This document shows positions 10,791 through 21,708 of a stretch of 64,000 nt of DNA, piece by piece. Within the stretch, counting starts at the first letter, position 1. The number at the start of each line of letters is the position of its first letter. This DNA is from Aristolochia californica. Taxonomy: Eukaryota; Streptophyta; Magnoliopsida; Piperales; Aristolochiaceae. Under the pieces are notes generated by a model. That model was not told the DNA's origin. It made no database searches and saw only the letters and a program-made list of their open reading frames with translations. Where the stretch lies: NCBI GenBank assembly GCA_029961685.1, contig JARWKL010000008.1, positions 23,283,981 through 23,347,980 of the forward strand, in the 5' to 3' direction. The translations under genes and the position numbers were made by a program.

Positions 10791-12236
10791 ATCAACCAGC
10801 TAAGATTTCTCATCCTGGACTTGGTGAGAGATCCACATGGCACTGATTCTGAACTGCAGGAACTGAATTAGAAGATTTTAGAAGGGACACTGAATTCAAA
10901 GTGGTCCATCCAGGATTCACTTATTTATTACAAGCAGTGGCTTTTTCTTCCACCTGAGTCCGAGTTGATTCCAGCTATTCTCTTGGCCTACCATGACAGG
11001 ACACACGAGGGGATACAGAAGACCTTGCACAAAATTCAAGCTGCTTTTTACTGGCAAGCCATGAAACCCTCTATTGCTACTTATGTAGGCAACTGTCAGG
11101 TCTGCCAGTGCAACAAAGCCGAGCACTTGAGTCCAGCCGGTCTTCTCCAGGCTCTGGCCCTTCCTACGCGGGTTTGGGCCGACATTTTGATGGATTTTGT
11201 GGAAGGTCTACCCCTGTCCTCAGGAAAATCCATACTTTTCGTGGTGGTTGATAGATTCTCCAAGTACGGACATTTTATACAGCTGGCTCATCCTTATACA
11301 GCAACACGGGTTGCTCAGACTTTCCTGGAGCAGATAGTCTGCTTACATGGCATTCCAGAATCCATTGTGAGTGACAGAGATGAGGTTTTCACGAGCACCT
11401 TTTGGCGGGAACTTTTTCGCTTGAGCGGGACTAAATTGAAGTTCTCCTCCGCCTATCATCCACAGGCAGACGGGCAGACAGAGGTGGTGAACCGCACCAT
11501 CAAGTTGTATCTACGGTGCTTGGTGGGTGATCGTCCACGGTAATGGATTCAATGGCTTCCGTGGGCCGAATACTGTTACAACACTTCGTTCCACTCTGCC
11601 TTGTAATCCACTCCTTTTTGGGTTATATATGGCCGGGATCCACCTTGCATCTCTCGTACAACTCAGGGTCCACCCGCGTGGATGCGATTGATCGACACTC
11701 ATGGACCGGGATCTGCTGCTACAGAATATCACAGAACGGCTACGATGAGCCCAAGCTCGGATGAAGGATGTCTACGACAAAGGCCACCGTGAGGTCTCTT
11801 TTGAGGTTGGGGAGTATGTGTGGCTACGGCTCTAGCCCTACCGTCAGCAGTCTCTTGCGGGACCTCCACGTCATAAGCTCTCTCCCAGATTTTTTGGGCC
11901 ATTTCCCATTCTTCGACGCGTGGGGCCAGTCGCCTATAAGCTCAAATTACCGAACACGGCCAAAATTCTTGATGTGTTTCATGTCTCTCTTTTGAAGCCA
12001 CATTCTGGGGCGTAGCCTAAATCCACTCCATTCTTACCACCGGTTGATAATGGTGAGGTTATTCTTAACCCAGCGACGGTGTTACATGCACGACTGACCA
12101 ATGACCATTGGGAGATTCTCGTTCAGTAGACGGACACTGACCCCGACGCTGCAAAATGGGAACGTGTGGACATCTTCAAACAAGTCCACCCAGCTTTTGA
12201 GCTTGAGGACAAACTCTTTCTCCATGGGGAAGCAGA
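10791..12236 (+). pseudogene. G3 body 1 integrase and chromodomain
   Basis: The HHCC zinc-binding domain (HDRTHEGIQKTLH ... CQVCQCNKAEH) is followed by the DDE core: DILMDFVEGLP, VSDRDEVF, and GQTEVVNRTIK. The frame is open at 10965-11543, then interrupted by TAA. The C-terminal connection region (11543-12090) is in shifted frames. The chromodomain tail near 12100-12230 contains HWEILVQ with a stop, then FELEDKLFL. The purine-rich ggggaagcaga precedes the LTR. Confidence 0.84.
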
Positions 12237-13124
12237 TGTTGTGGACTCAATAGCACACCGAGTCACACAACGAAGGAGGCAACAACAACTCACTTAATAG
12301 GATTTATTTCTTATATTACTTTGAGTAGTATTTATTTCTTATATTTTTTTAAGTAGGAGTTATTTCTAATTACTTTTATATGTAGGGACATTATGGGGAA
12401 TTATTGTAACCCTAAACCTAAAACTCCACGATGGGATCTATTTAAAGGAAAGAATGAATGAAATAGGTAAGCTTTGAGATTTTAGAATAACCTAGTGTAA
12501 ACAGGCTGAGATCACCTATTGATCTCGATTTTAGGGTTTACTCCAAAAATCCAACCTATCCTTCACCCTCCATCCTCATCCAAATTCGTCCATCTTCATC
12601 CTTCATTATCCATAATAGGAAGAGGAGCTTCCTGCCCCTTTTCCGAGCCCAAAGAGAGGGTCTTCCCTCCTTCTCAGCATCAACAATCAACAAGGGTTCT
12701 AACCCTCTTGACGAACAGAAAAAGGAAGGATTTTTTGGTTCTCCACGTGAAGATCTGGTGCATCCCTTCCTAGCTTGGAAGCAGCACTAAAACCTAGCCT
12801 CAACGTCTACCAAGGTGTGCCAAGGGCTACACATAAGCTAGGGCTTCAATCCTAGCACAAGCAACAACCAAATCAGTGTTGAAACCCTGATTTACGTGAG
12901 CAAGAAAAGGTACTTCTTCCATTATCTTTCCACCTGAATTACTTCCATTCTATCTATAACTTTAGCACTAGAGTGGGTTCATAAAAGGGGAGACTGATCA
13001 CTGGTGGAAGATTAGCCAAAGAAGGGATCTTTAACCCTCCTTACCGAGTCTAGCAACTCAGTACCAGTGCTGGATTCACAAATCCCACGCCGTGTTACTC
13101 GATCCATGACCCGGGACCGTAACA
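12237..13124 (+). repeat. LTR A', shared by body 1 and body 2
   Basis: 888 bp, TGTTGTGGACTC...CCGTAACA. It serves as 3' LTR of body 1 and is directly followed by the primer site and gag of body 2. It is type A throughout, but the last nine bases (accgtaaca) match type B' rather than the upstream LTR A. Confidence 0.9.
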
Positions 13125-13127
13125 ACT

Positions 13128-13139
13128 TGGTATCGGAGT
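13128..13139 (+). other. Primer binding site, body 2
   Basis: TGGTATCGGAGT, two mismatches to the tRNA-iMet complement, in the same spacing after the LTR as in body 1. Confidence 0.8.
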
Positions 13140-13147
13140 AGGCTAAC

Positions 13148-14701
13148 ATGGGGGATACATTCAGAAATGAAGAACTTCAAACCAGGATGCAAAAGTTAGA
13201 GGATAGAATGGAGACAACACAACCAGTGTTGGGAAAAGTCTGTGGTTTGGAAATAGAGATGCAACAAAACAGAGAAGAGATGAGGCAAGTCATGAGCATG
13301 CTAACTGAGATGAGGGCCGAGAAGCAGCAGAGCCCAAAGACACGGGAGGTGACTCAACAGTATAACAGGAGAGGGGAGTAGTGGATTGGGTGCACTGCTA
13401 TCCAAGGACCACAACATGGAGGCACAATCCCATGGTACACAAAGCTAGACTTTCCTACTTATAATGGTTCAGTAGATCCCTTACTTTGGTTGCATAGATG
13501 TGAGAAATGTTTTTTTAAATCAAGGGACTGCTGAATGGGATAAGGTGCAATTTGCCACTTTCCATATGTTAGATGAAGCCCTATTATGGGTTCACCAGGT
13601 GGAAAAAGTGAGACCAGGGATGGATTGGGGTGAATTTAAAAATTTATGCAAAATCAGATTTGGCCCTCCCACCCACAGCAACCTCCTGGGTGATTTGGTC
13701 CTATTGAGACAAACTAGCTCGATTGAACAATATCAAAAATAGTTTCAAGAAAAGTTGGCTCGTGCTGGGGGATCGGTACTGGTCGACCAGCAGGTCTCAT
13801 TATTCACAACGGGTCTCATTGAATCTCTGAGGTTAGAGTTTGAACTTCTTTTCCCTCAGGATCTGGCTCGGGCAATGGAACAACGACAATGGTTGCAGCA
13901 ACACAAGCTGGGTTGGCCTAGTGAAAGGAACACTTCCTCCACTTCGCAAGGGTACCGCCATAATTCATCTACAGTGACAAACCCTGCATTATCTTCCTCC
14001 AGACACACTCAGCATACGGCTCTGGTAGCCAATACCTGCCCTAGTAATTCCCCACCCCAATTTATAAAAAAATTATCAAGTGCAGAGATGGCCAAACGGA
14101 GGTCCAAGAATATATGCTACAACTGTGATGAACAGTACCGGGTGGGGCACCAATGTAAGAGGTTGTTTTGGCTCGAGGTGGAGGAATCAGATGATACAGA
14201 GGAGATAGAGGATATTATTGAGGAGGAACCCCCGGAGATTTCTTTGCATGCTATCACTGGGCAGAAATCTGCCAAAACGATGCAAGTCAGAGCTCAAGTC
14301 CTCGACCAGGAATTGGTGGGGCTAGTTGATTCGGGCAGTACACACAACTTTTTGAGTTCAATAGTCGTGCAACACCTTTAGTTACAAATCCTCCCTCATC
14401 CGATAGCCACCGTGTCTGTGGCCAATAGGGAGAAAGTCCTACCTATGGGATTAGTAAGGCGGTCCCTTTTTCCATTGGCTCTACTTTATTTAATGCTGAA
14501 TTTTTTGTCATTCCCTTGGCTGGCTTTGATATGGTATTAGGCATTAAATGGTTGCAAACATTGGGGCCCATTTGTGGGACTTTTCGGCTTTAACTATGAG
14601 CTTTGTTTTGGCCGGTAGTCACGTGCTCTTGCAGGGCTATCATGTGGACAGGAGCCCCCGCATTCACACCATCCACACCCAAGAACCGCCTGGCTGCACT
14701 A
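13148..14701 (+). pseudogene. Body 2 gag, zinc knuckle and protease
   Basis: ATG at 13148 starts a gag closely related to that of body 1 but with the intact N-terminal helix (EMQQNREEMRQVMSMLTEM). Breaks: TAG 13379, a one-base shift in the T-run near 13510, and TAG 13740. The frame is then open from 13755 to 14381. The knuckle CYNCDEQYRVGHQC and an intact protease triad in VDSGSTHNF (near 14325) are present. After TAG 14379 the remaining protease is degenerate. The coding resumes at 16953, beyond N1. Confidence 0.83.
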
Positions 14702-15132
14702 TGTTACGGTCCCAGATCTGACACAAGGATTCTTTGGGAAGATCAGGGGTCTGCCACGGGTTACGGGTCTTCCAGGCATTACCGTAGGGGTAGTAGGAAG
14801 ACATGGGGAAGATGAAAACGAAAGATCAAGCCTAAGGGAAGCTTGAAAACCCTAGAGCTCGTTGAGGAGAACTCTAAGCCTCTTTATGCTAGATTTAACC
14901 TAATTCTTAATACTTCAATGCTTTTCCTTTTCTCATTACTCTTACCCCTTAAATAGGGTTCACCCTATTAGGGTTTAATAAAATATTACAGAAATATCCC
15001 TATGAATAAAATATTCCAAAAATATCCCTATTAATAAATAATTCCAAAAATACCCCTATGGCCTAAAACTGAAATAAAATAAAGTAAATTAAATAAAACA
15101 ACTAAAATAATAATGTTATTGTGTGCATAACA
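14702..15132 (-). repeat. N1 3' LTR
   Basis: 431 bp. On the plus strand it begins TGTTACGGTCCCAGATC and ends GTGCATAACA. Its AT-rich part has several near-identical 'aaaaatatccctat' units. It is nearly identical to 16535-16947. Confidence 0.92.
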
Positions 15133-16217
15133 TTACACCCCCCTTGGAAGATGAGATTGTCCTCAAGCTCGGAAGTAGTGTCGGTACGGTGACGTCTCCA
15201 CCGGTGCCGAAGTAGCATCTGCGATAGCTATGACCCCCCTTTAGGATGCCAAATATATATTGTTTTTTTGCCCGGTCTGAGTTAACCTGGGTTGACTCGG
15301 TTTAGGAACCCGGTCCGGTGCACGACCCCCCTTCTGGACACGATTTTTTTTTTTTTTTTGGCCCGATCCGAGTGAACCTGGGTTGACTCGGTTCAGGAAC
15401 CCGGTTCGGCGCACGACTCAGCTTCGTGCACTGATGAAATTTTCCAAACTTAGGAAAATTTGAATTGAACCATCTTTTTCCTCCTTCGGTGGAAATTTTG
15501 TCGACGATTCTTCGGAAATCGAAATCCGGCGTTATCCTCCTGTCGATCCCGAGCATAGTGGCCATCGGTAAGTGCCAAAACCTTGTCGATAGTTGCTCCT
15601 TCCCTCAGGGCGCCGACGAAGGCGGGCGACAGTCGTCTTCCATCCACACGGCTTCGAACAGGGTGGAAAGTTCGTGGTCGAACAACATACAGGGGATCCA
15701 GAAAATTAAATCCCACAGCTGCAATTTGAAGATCCACATCCGCACAGGTATTGTGCTCATCCACAGAAACACAAAGCCCCTCAAAAAAAAAAAATTTCCG
15801 ATACACTTTTCCCCCCCAATTTGGAACAATGGTTTGCTCTGTTCTGCCGAGAGGTGGATTGAGTGTGGGAGGTGGTGACCGGAAGTCGAATCCCACCAGA
15901 GTTGTGTATGACGGCGCTGACGGAGTAGCCTTCGTGTCCTGTGGTGAAGAGCAGCCGTTTTGGGCATCGCCGCCTGGTAATTTTTCGAGACCGAGGGCTC
16001 TCGAAAACACACCCCTGTCGAAAGAATCGCCGGAAGACACTGAGCTGGCCGTGGGGAGGGGTTTTGGGAGGTGGAACCCCCACCCTTGATTACCGATGGG
16101 AGCGAGGCATAATATCCTTCCGAGATCCTATAAATTGAGGTCCCGCCGGGAGATTGCGGAAATGTGGAGGCCAAAATCGGCTGTGATTTCGTAGGTGCGA
16201 TTTCGAAAATGATGAGG
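15133..16217 (-). other. N1 interior, non-coding and GC-rich
   Basis: Holds the purine tract beside the left LTR, a duplicated ~65-bp unit with ttgactcggtt, homopolymer runs, and a GC-rich middle. Overlapping open frames on both strands (up to 274 codons on the minus strand) have biased composition and no recognisable motifs. I read them as chance frames in GC-rich sequence, so no product is claimed. Confidence 0.6.
15263..15416. repeat. Tandem duplication with ttgactcgg core
   Basis: Two diverged copies (15263-15327 and 15343-15416). Each has a T-run, then gcccg, cctgggttgactcgg, aggaacccgg and cacgac. The second carries a longer T-run. Confidence 0.8.
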
Positions 16218-16511
16218 TCAAAATCGACGCCCCTTTTTGTTAAAAAAAATAGTGTCCGCCTCTTCAACATGGATTTTTTCCGGTAACGATGATGAAATTT
16301 TTGATTTTTCCAGCCCTTGGCCTGTTGCCCCATCCAAGATAGCTTCTGGTACTTCATGTTGGTCGGAGATTTGAGGTCGTGTGACCTGTTTTGCTGCAAT
16401 AACGAGTTCCTCCCTTGTATAACGTTCAATGGAAGTATCTAACCATGCGCGTATTTCTTCCAATTCCTTACCCATAGCCATCCATCTTTCTTGAGATATA
16501 GAATAACCCAT
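16218..16511 (-). CDS. N1 gag-like N-terminal ORF (97 codons)
   Basis: On the minus strand the first ATG after the primer site (at 16511) opens a 97-codon frame beginning MGYSISQERWMAMGKELEE. It is rich in Glu/Lys and predicted helical, and stops at 16218. Position and character resemble the first part of gypsy gag. No gag core or knuckle follows, so it is probably a truncated gag or leader ORF rather than a working protein. Confidence 0.4.
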   Translation of the reverse strand: MGYSISQERWMAMGKELEEIRAWLDTSIERYTREELVIAAKQVTRPQISDQHEVPEAILDGATGQGLEKSKISSSLPEKIHVEEADTIFFNKKGRRF

Positions 16512-16520
16512 TGTGTTCCT

Positions 16521-16532
16521 GCTCTGATACCA
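16521..16532 (-). other. Primer binding site, N1
   Basis: Reverse complement reads TGGTATCAGAGC, an exact tRNA-iMet match, two bases inside the right LTR. It fixes the element orientation. Confidence 0.92.
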
Positions 16533-16534
16533 GT

Positions 16535-16947
16535 TGTTACGGTCCCGGATCTGATATCGCAAATCTTTCTGCCACAGGTTACTGGTCTTCCAGGCATTAC
16601 CGTAGGGGTAGTAGGAAGACATGGGGAAGACAAAAATGAAGATCAAGCCAAAGGGAAGCTTGAAAACCCTAGAGCTCGTTGAGGAGAACTCTAAGCCTCT
16701 TTACTCTAGATTTAACCTAATTCTTAATACTTCAATGCTTGCTTTTCTCATTACTCTTACCCCTCAAATAGGGTTCACCCTGTTAGGGTTTAATAAAATA
16801 TTACAGAAATATCCCTATGAATAAAATATTCCAAAAATATCCCTATTAATAAATAATTCCAAAAATACACCTATGGCCAAAAACTGAAATAAAATAAAGT
16901 AAATTAAATAAAACAACTAAAATAATAATTTTATTGCGTGCATAACA
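16535..16947 (-). repeat. N1 5' LTR
   Basis: 413 bp, TGTTACGG...GCATAACA on the plus strand. It is followed by the cacta target duplication. Confidence 0.92.
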
Positions 16948-16952
16948 CACTA

Positions 16953-17747
16953 TTGATGGGTTGGTTGAGGAGTTCTCCGACCTCTTCCATGAGCATTCGG
17001 GATTGCCTCCCTTGAGGCACTGTGACCACTAGAATTTTTTAAAACCAGATTCTGACATGGTGGTCGTGCATCCGTACCGCTATCCCCACCTTCAGAAGGA
17101 AGGATGAGATCGAGCGACAATGTCAGGAGATGTTACACTAGGGTCTTATTTGTTACAGTCGATCCCTGTTCTCTTCACCCGTCTTACTTGTGAAGAAACA
17201 TGTTGGGACATGGAGGTTTTTTGTTGATTACCATTGCATGGGTCGTGGTTATTTTCTAAATTGGACCTATGATCGGGATATCATCAGGTTCAGATGCACC
17301 CCTTCGATATCGAGAAGACAACATTTTGCACACATCATTTCAACTTTGAGTTCGTCGTCATGCCGTTCGGGTTATCAAATGCACCCTCCACTTTTCAAGC
17401 TCTTATGAATGAGGTATTTAGCCCCTATCTTCGAAAATTTGTTCTTGTGTTTTTCGATGATATTCTCATATGTAGCAAGTCCGAAGAGGAGCATTTAGAG
17501 CATTTAAGGATTGTTTTTGAATTGTTACGAGCACATCAGATCTATTTAAAACAATACAAATGTTCTTTTGCAGCTTCACATGTGGCTTATCTTAGTCACA
17601 TTGTCTCACATGCGGGGGTCACGGTTGATCCCGAGAAGATTCAGGTTATTCATGATTTGGCCACAACCACAGTCTTGTTCTGCTTTACGGGGTTTTGTGG
17701 GTCTTGCAGGTTATTACCACAAATTTATTCAGAATTATGGGCCCTTG
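16953..17747 (+). pseudogene. Body 2 reverse transcriptase, first part
   Basis: Continues body 2 after N1: the LRHCDH and RYPHLQ segments, then WRFFVDY joined directly to a segment after LHG. A deletion has removed the stretch between RT motifs (absent near 17230), including the end of VDYxELN. The palm follows in a frame open over 17294-17767: MPFGLSNAPSTFQ, FFDDILICSK, YKCSF. A one-base insertion near 17660 shifts the frame. A1 interrupts it after NYGPL; the reading resumes at 27986. Confidence 0.83.
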
Positions 17748-19131
17748 TGATAGATGCCATATTCTGACATGAGAAGTAGGTTAATTATAATAGAATAACC
17801 TTTATAATTGTGTTATAGGTGGTTATTTATCGGTTTTCAAATGAAATGAGCATTTATTGAATTTGGCATTAATCATTGTCGATATTGCATATTTTTCTCT
17901 CCTGAATTATATTTCATTGTTTTTAAGGTTTATTTCTTCCTGAAATGCTTTTTATAGATTCAATTATGGACTTTCAGGAGAATTTTGGTGGAGAAGGAGA
18001 TATTTACCAAAATGCCCTTAGTGAAATGGAGGTGATTTTTAGGTCAAATCGTTTCAAAATAAAGAAGAGGGTATTAAAGGGAAGGAGAGCATCAAACGAG
18101 GGGGAGGACAGCGTCAAGAGAAAATGGAGACCAAAACAGAGGGTTGGGACCGAAAACAGGGGAGGATCCGAGAGGAGTTCCCCACCGTCGTCCACCGCCG
18201 TCCACCGCCGTCCAGCAACCGAGAACAAACCCGAGGAGAGCTCGAGAGAGTCTCCGTCAAGGTGAGTTCGACAGTCATCGCTCGCCAGGCCGAGAAGTGA
18301 TCCGAGAGGGCTTCTCCGGTGCCACTTCCGCTTTCCGACTATCCTCCGGCGTCTATTACATATTTCCGATCAGTCCCGGAGCTATTCCGACCAGTCTCAG
18401 AGCTATTCCGACTCCAACCGAGACTCGAGAGAGCTGGTTAGAGAACGTCAGCTCTGTTTCATTCTTTGCCGGACGTTACCTCTGTCCATCGGCTTCCAAC
18501 CTTCGTCGCCGGCGTCGTCTCTACCTCCGGCCACTCACTCTTGCCAACCCGAAGCCATTGATTTCGGGAAATTGCAGCACCCGTGAGAACGAGTTGCTGA
18601 CCGAGCGAGAGGAAGGAGAAGGGGAGTAATTCGTCATTTTTGAATTTAATTTTTTATATAGTTTGAACTTAGGTTTTGAATGTTTATTGAATCTGATTTG
18701 ATAATTAATGTTTATGGAATATTTGTTTTCCGGATATTTGATTAAATTAGCTAATTAGGGTAGAATTATAATTGAGGTTGGATTTTGGTATTTTAATCCG
18801 ATTTCTGTCTTTCACTCTATGCGTCCGAGAGGGGCTAGATGCAAGGATTGAAAAATCAGATCTGTGGTTACGGAGAGAGGCACGAATCACCGTAAAATCC
18901 AGAGTTGACGTTTCCTATTGTGTAGGTAGTTAACCAGATGATTGCTTGATAATTTAGGATATAATTAGTGTTTAGTTAATATTAATTCATCATATTTGGT
19001 TAGGCTAGTTGACTGAAGAATACACAAAATTCAGTCCTCCCTGTGGATATGACCCTCGCTTCCCGCTAAATTACATGAACGATTCTTACGCTTGCAAGGT
19101 ATTAAAGCCGATGTAACTAAATTCTACATCA
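17748..19131 (+). repeat. A1 5' LTR
   Basis: 1384 bp, TGATAGATGCCATATT...ATTCTACATCA. A GC-rich stretch (18160-18560) with repeated tccaccgccg sits in the middle. It differs from the 3' LTR by point changes and small indels. Confidence 0.93.
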
Positions 19132-19137
19132 AGTTTT

Positions 19138-19154
19138 TGGTGCCGTTGCCGGGG
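19138..19154 (+). other. Primer binding site (tRNA-Asp type), A1
   Basis: TGGTGCCGTTGCCGGGG, one mismatch from the complement of tRNA-Asp used by Athila elements (usual TGGCGCC...). It starts six bases after the LTR. Confidence 0.88.
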
Positions 19155-19202
19155 AGGCACGTATTAAGTGTATATCTTTGTTCTCCATAGTCTTAGGTTA
19201 GA

Positions 19203-19260
19203 TTTATTTTTATTTTATTTTATTTATTTTATTTATTTTATTTTTATTATTATTTTTTTT
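19203..19260. repeat. T-rich TTTTA-type simple repeat in A1 leader
   Basis: About 58 bases of irregular ttttatttta units between primer site and gag. Confidence 0.85.
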
Positions 19261-19386
19261 GCTTTCATAATTTTAGCTTGGTGATTTTTTATGGAATTAT
19301 TTTTATTTCTTCTAGTTAGTTCATATTTTTAGTAGTGAGTTTGTTAGCTTAATTTGATAGTTCGTTTTGTTTCTTTTTGTGTTTTT

Positions 19387-20505
19387 ATGCACGGGCGCCG
19401 CTCCCTAGGTGGACCATTAACTCCCTTTGTTGAAGAGGTAGAACATATTTGTAGGAAAACACCCGAAGTCAAGTTAGGAGCTACCATGGCCAATCAGGGC
19501 GAACCATTACAGTTACCTGCAGCAGGTGACCATAGAGCCCTGAGGGATTATTTGATCCCATCCCACTTCGCATCACCTTCTTGCATTATATTGCCACTCA
19601 CTACTGCCGCCAGTTATGAGTTGAAACCGGGTGTGATCCAACTCCTCCCTACATTCTATGGGTTGGAGAAGGAGGACCCATATTACCACATCAAAGAATT
19701 CTTAGATATTTGTGCAACTTTTAAATTCCAGAATTTCTCAGATGACTCTATCCGGTTAAGACTTTTTCCATTTTCACTTAAGGATAAGGCCAAGTCTTGG
19801 CTTAATTCCTTGGAGGTGGGCAGCATTACTTCATGGGACACATTAGTCACAAAATTCTTATCCAAGTACTTTCCCATTCAGAGAACTACAACCCTCAGGA
19901 GATAAATCTCCAACTTTATGCAGCAGGAGGGTGAACACTTTTATGAGGTTTGGGAGAAATGGAAGGATTTGATCCGTAGGTGTCCGCATCATGGGTTTGA
20001 GAAATGGCATTTAGTGCAATACTTTTATCAAGGACTTACACCCCAGGTTAGATCCATGGTAGATGCAACGAGTGGTGGGAGTTTGATGGGTAAGAGTGCT
20101 AGTGAGGCGTGGGACTTCTTTGAAACGTTGAGTGATCAATCTCAGCAATGGGGTTCGTCATTTAATGTTGATAGGAGATCCCACGAAGCCAAAAGATGGG
20201 GTCTCTACGAGGTTAGTGAAACACCCATGCTCATGGCCAAGATTGAGGGGTTGACTAGAAAAATTGATGCCCTTATGGTGTCCAAGAGTTCACCTGCTCC
20301 TAACCCATCTACTGTTTGTGCCATATGCTCTGGTTCATCTCATCCCACACAAATGTGTCCATCTAGTTCATCCTACCCAGAGCTCATTGAGGACTTGAAT
20401 GCAGTCCAGAATTTTCATAGACCAAATCGGAACGATCCTTTTTCAGAAACATATAATCCGGGTTGGGCTAGGCACCCAAATTTCTCATGGTCCAAGGGCC
20501 CATAG
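19387..20505 (+). pseudogene. A1 gag
   Basis: Start chosen at ATG 19387 (frame open from 19354; ATG 19486 is an alternative). It carries the Athila gag core: DDSIRLRLFPFSLKDKAKSW, then FLSKYFP, HFYEVWEKWKDLIRRCPHHG and WHLVQYFYQGL, plus a Cys-rich CAICSGSSHPTQMC segment. One TAA at 19903-19905 interrupts it, and the frame ends at TAG 20503, directly continuing into the protease region. Gag forms the capsid. Apart from these stops the frame is intact. Confidence 0.88.
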
Positions 20506-21708
20506 GTTAGGGGTCCTCTAGGGTTTACTCAACCCCAAGCTTCGTGCCCACACTTCACTCAACAACCATTGATTCCACAAAAACCTTCACTTGAGGATAC
20601 ACTTCAATTATTCATGCAGAATACACAGTCCTCCATTGCTAAACTTGAAATGCAAGTGAGTCAGTTGGCCAGCCACATGAGTGAACAAGCACAAAATAGA
20701 CTCCCAAGTCAAACCATTCCTAACCCCAAAAGTACCCATGAGAGTGGGTTGAATTCCAAACCCCACCATGAGCAAGCCAAAGCCATAACCACCCTTAGGA
20801 GTGGTCGTGAGTTGAACAATGGGGTAGGGACCACTAAGTCTAAGGAGTCAAAGGATGACAATGGGGACACATCATTGGGTGGAGAACCTCCAAGTTCTCC
20901 ACCAACAGCCAAGCAGATCCCTAACCAAGTCCCACTAGCTCCTTATCCGCAGAGGTTATCAGGCCCACCTAGGAAAGGAGATAGCATGCATGAAACGTTG
21001 GAACTGTTTAGTAAGGTTCACATTAACATTCCACTTCTTGATGCTATTAGGCAAGTCCCTGCCTATACCCGATTTTTGAAAGACCTTTGTACACAGAAGA
21101 GAAAACAACATGTTAACCAAAAGGTCTTTCTTACTGAGAATGTAAGCTCAATTCTGAAGCACAACACTCCTCCTAAATTTAAAGATCCTGGATGTCCCAC
21201 AATTTCAAGTGTCATTGGTGAACATACCATCCAGAGAGCTCTTCTTGACTTAGGAGCAAGTGTGAATTTGCTTCCTTTATTTGTGTACCAGCAATTAGGT
21301 TTGGGGGAATTGAAGCCTACTCCCATCACACTTCAACTAGCTGACCAATCTGTCAAGATACCACGAGGAATAGTTGAAGATGTTTTGATAAAAGTGGACA
21401 AATTTCTGTTACCGGTTGATTTCATTGTTCTTGATACAGAACCAGTAGTCAATGTGACCAACCAAATTCTTGTCATCCTAGGACGTCCCTTCTTAGCCAC
21501 ATCTAATGCTATCATTCATTGTAAAAGTGGTGAGTTGGAGTTGTCTTTTGGAAATTTTAAGGTCTCATTGAATGTATTTAATGTCGGGCACCACCCACTT
21601 GAGTCTGATGATCTGAGTCCTGCATTTAAGATAGAAACTGTTATGCTTGATGACGAATCCACTCTTGAATCTTTTGAGTCTTGCATAACATCTTTAGACA
21701 TGGACTAA
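20506..21708 (+). pseudogene. A1 gag tail and aspartic protease
   Basis: Same frame as gag. A Gln/Ser/Pro-rich linker with a coiled-coil-like MQNTQSSIAKLEMQVSQLA segment is followed by protease: RALLDLGASVNLLPL (near 21240), then ADQSVKIPRG and VILGRPFLATS. In Athila proteases the triad is commonly DLG, so this active site may be normal for the lineage. The open stretch 20569-21708 (379 codons) ends at a TAA that is probably a mutation, because homologous reading continues. Confidence 0.87.

Larger units (their letters stand above)
3755..13124 (+). mobile_element. G3: chromovirus with type A LTRs
   Basis: LTR A (3755-4082 plus 7298-7862), tRNA-Met primer site (7866), gag, protease, RT, RNase H, integrase, chromodomain, purine-rich tract (12226-12236), LTR A' (12237-13124). 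The body of 4.37 kb is a normal chromovirus length, but the frame is broken many times. No clear target duplication is seen: the bases left of 3755 (ttgct) and right of 13124 (acttg) differ, because the right side runs straight into another element's primer site and gag. Confidence 0.82.
14702..16947 (-). mobile_element. N1: non-autonomous LTR element without pol
   Basis: LTRs 14702-15132 and 16535-16947, with a perfect 5-bp target duplication cacta (14697-14701 and 16948-16952). It is minus-oriented: the tRNA-Met primer site (16521-16532) abuts the right LTR, and a purine tract (reverse of 15138-15147) abuts the left one. The ~1.4-kb interior encodes no RT, RNase H, integrase or protease, only a short gag-like N-terminus. 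It interrupts body 2 between protease and RT. Confidence 0.88.

Noticed and set aside
3750..13129. Target-site duplication for G3
   Set aside because: ttgct and acttg do not match; the right flank is another element's primer region.
15450..16429. Overlapping open frames up to 274 codons in N1
   Set aside because: Open on both strands at once, biased composition, no motif; expected in a GC-rich tract.
18144..18629. 161-codon frame in the A1 5' LTR
   Set aside because: Lies in the GC-rich part of an LTR; the matching 3' LTR segment does not preserve it.
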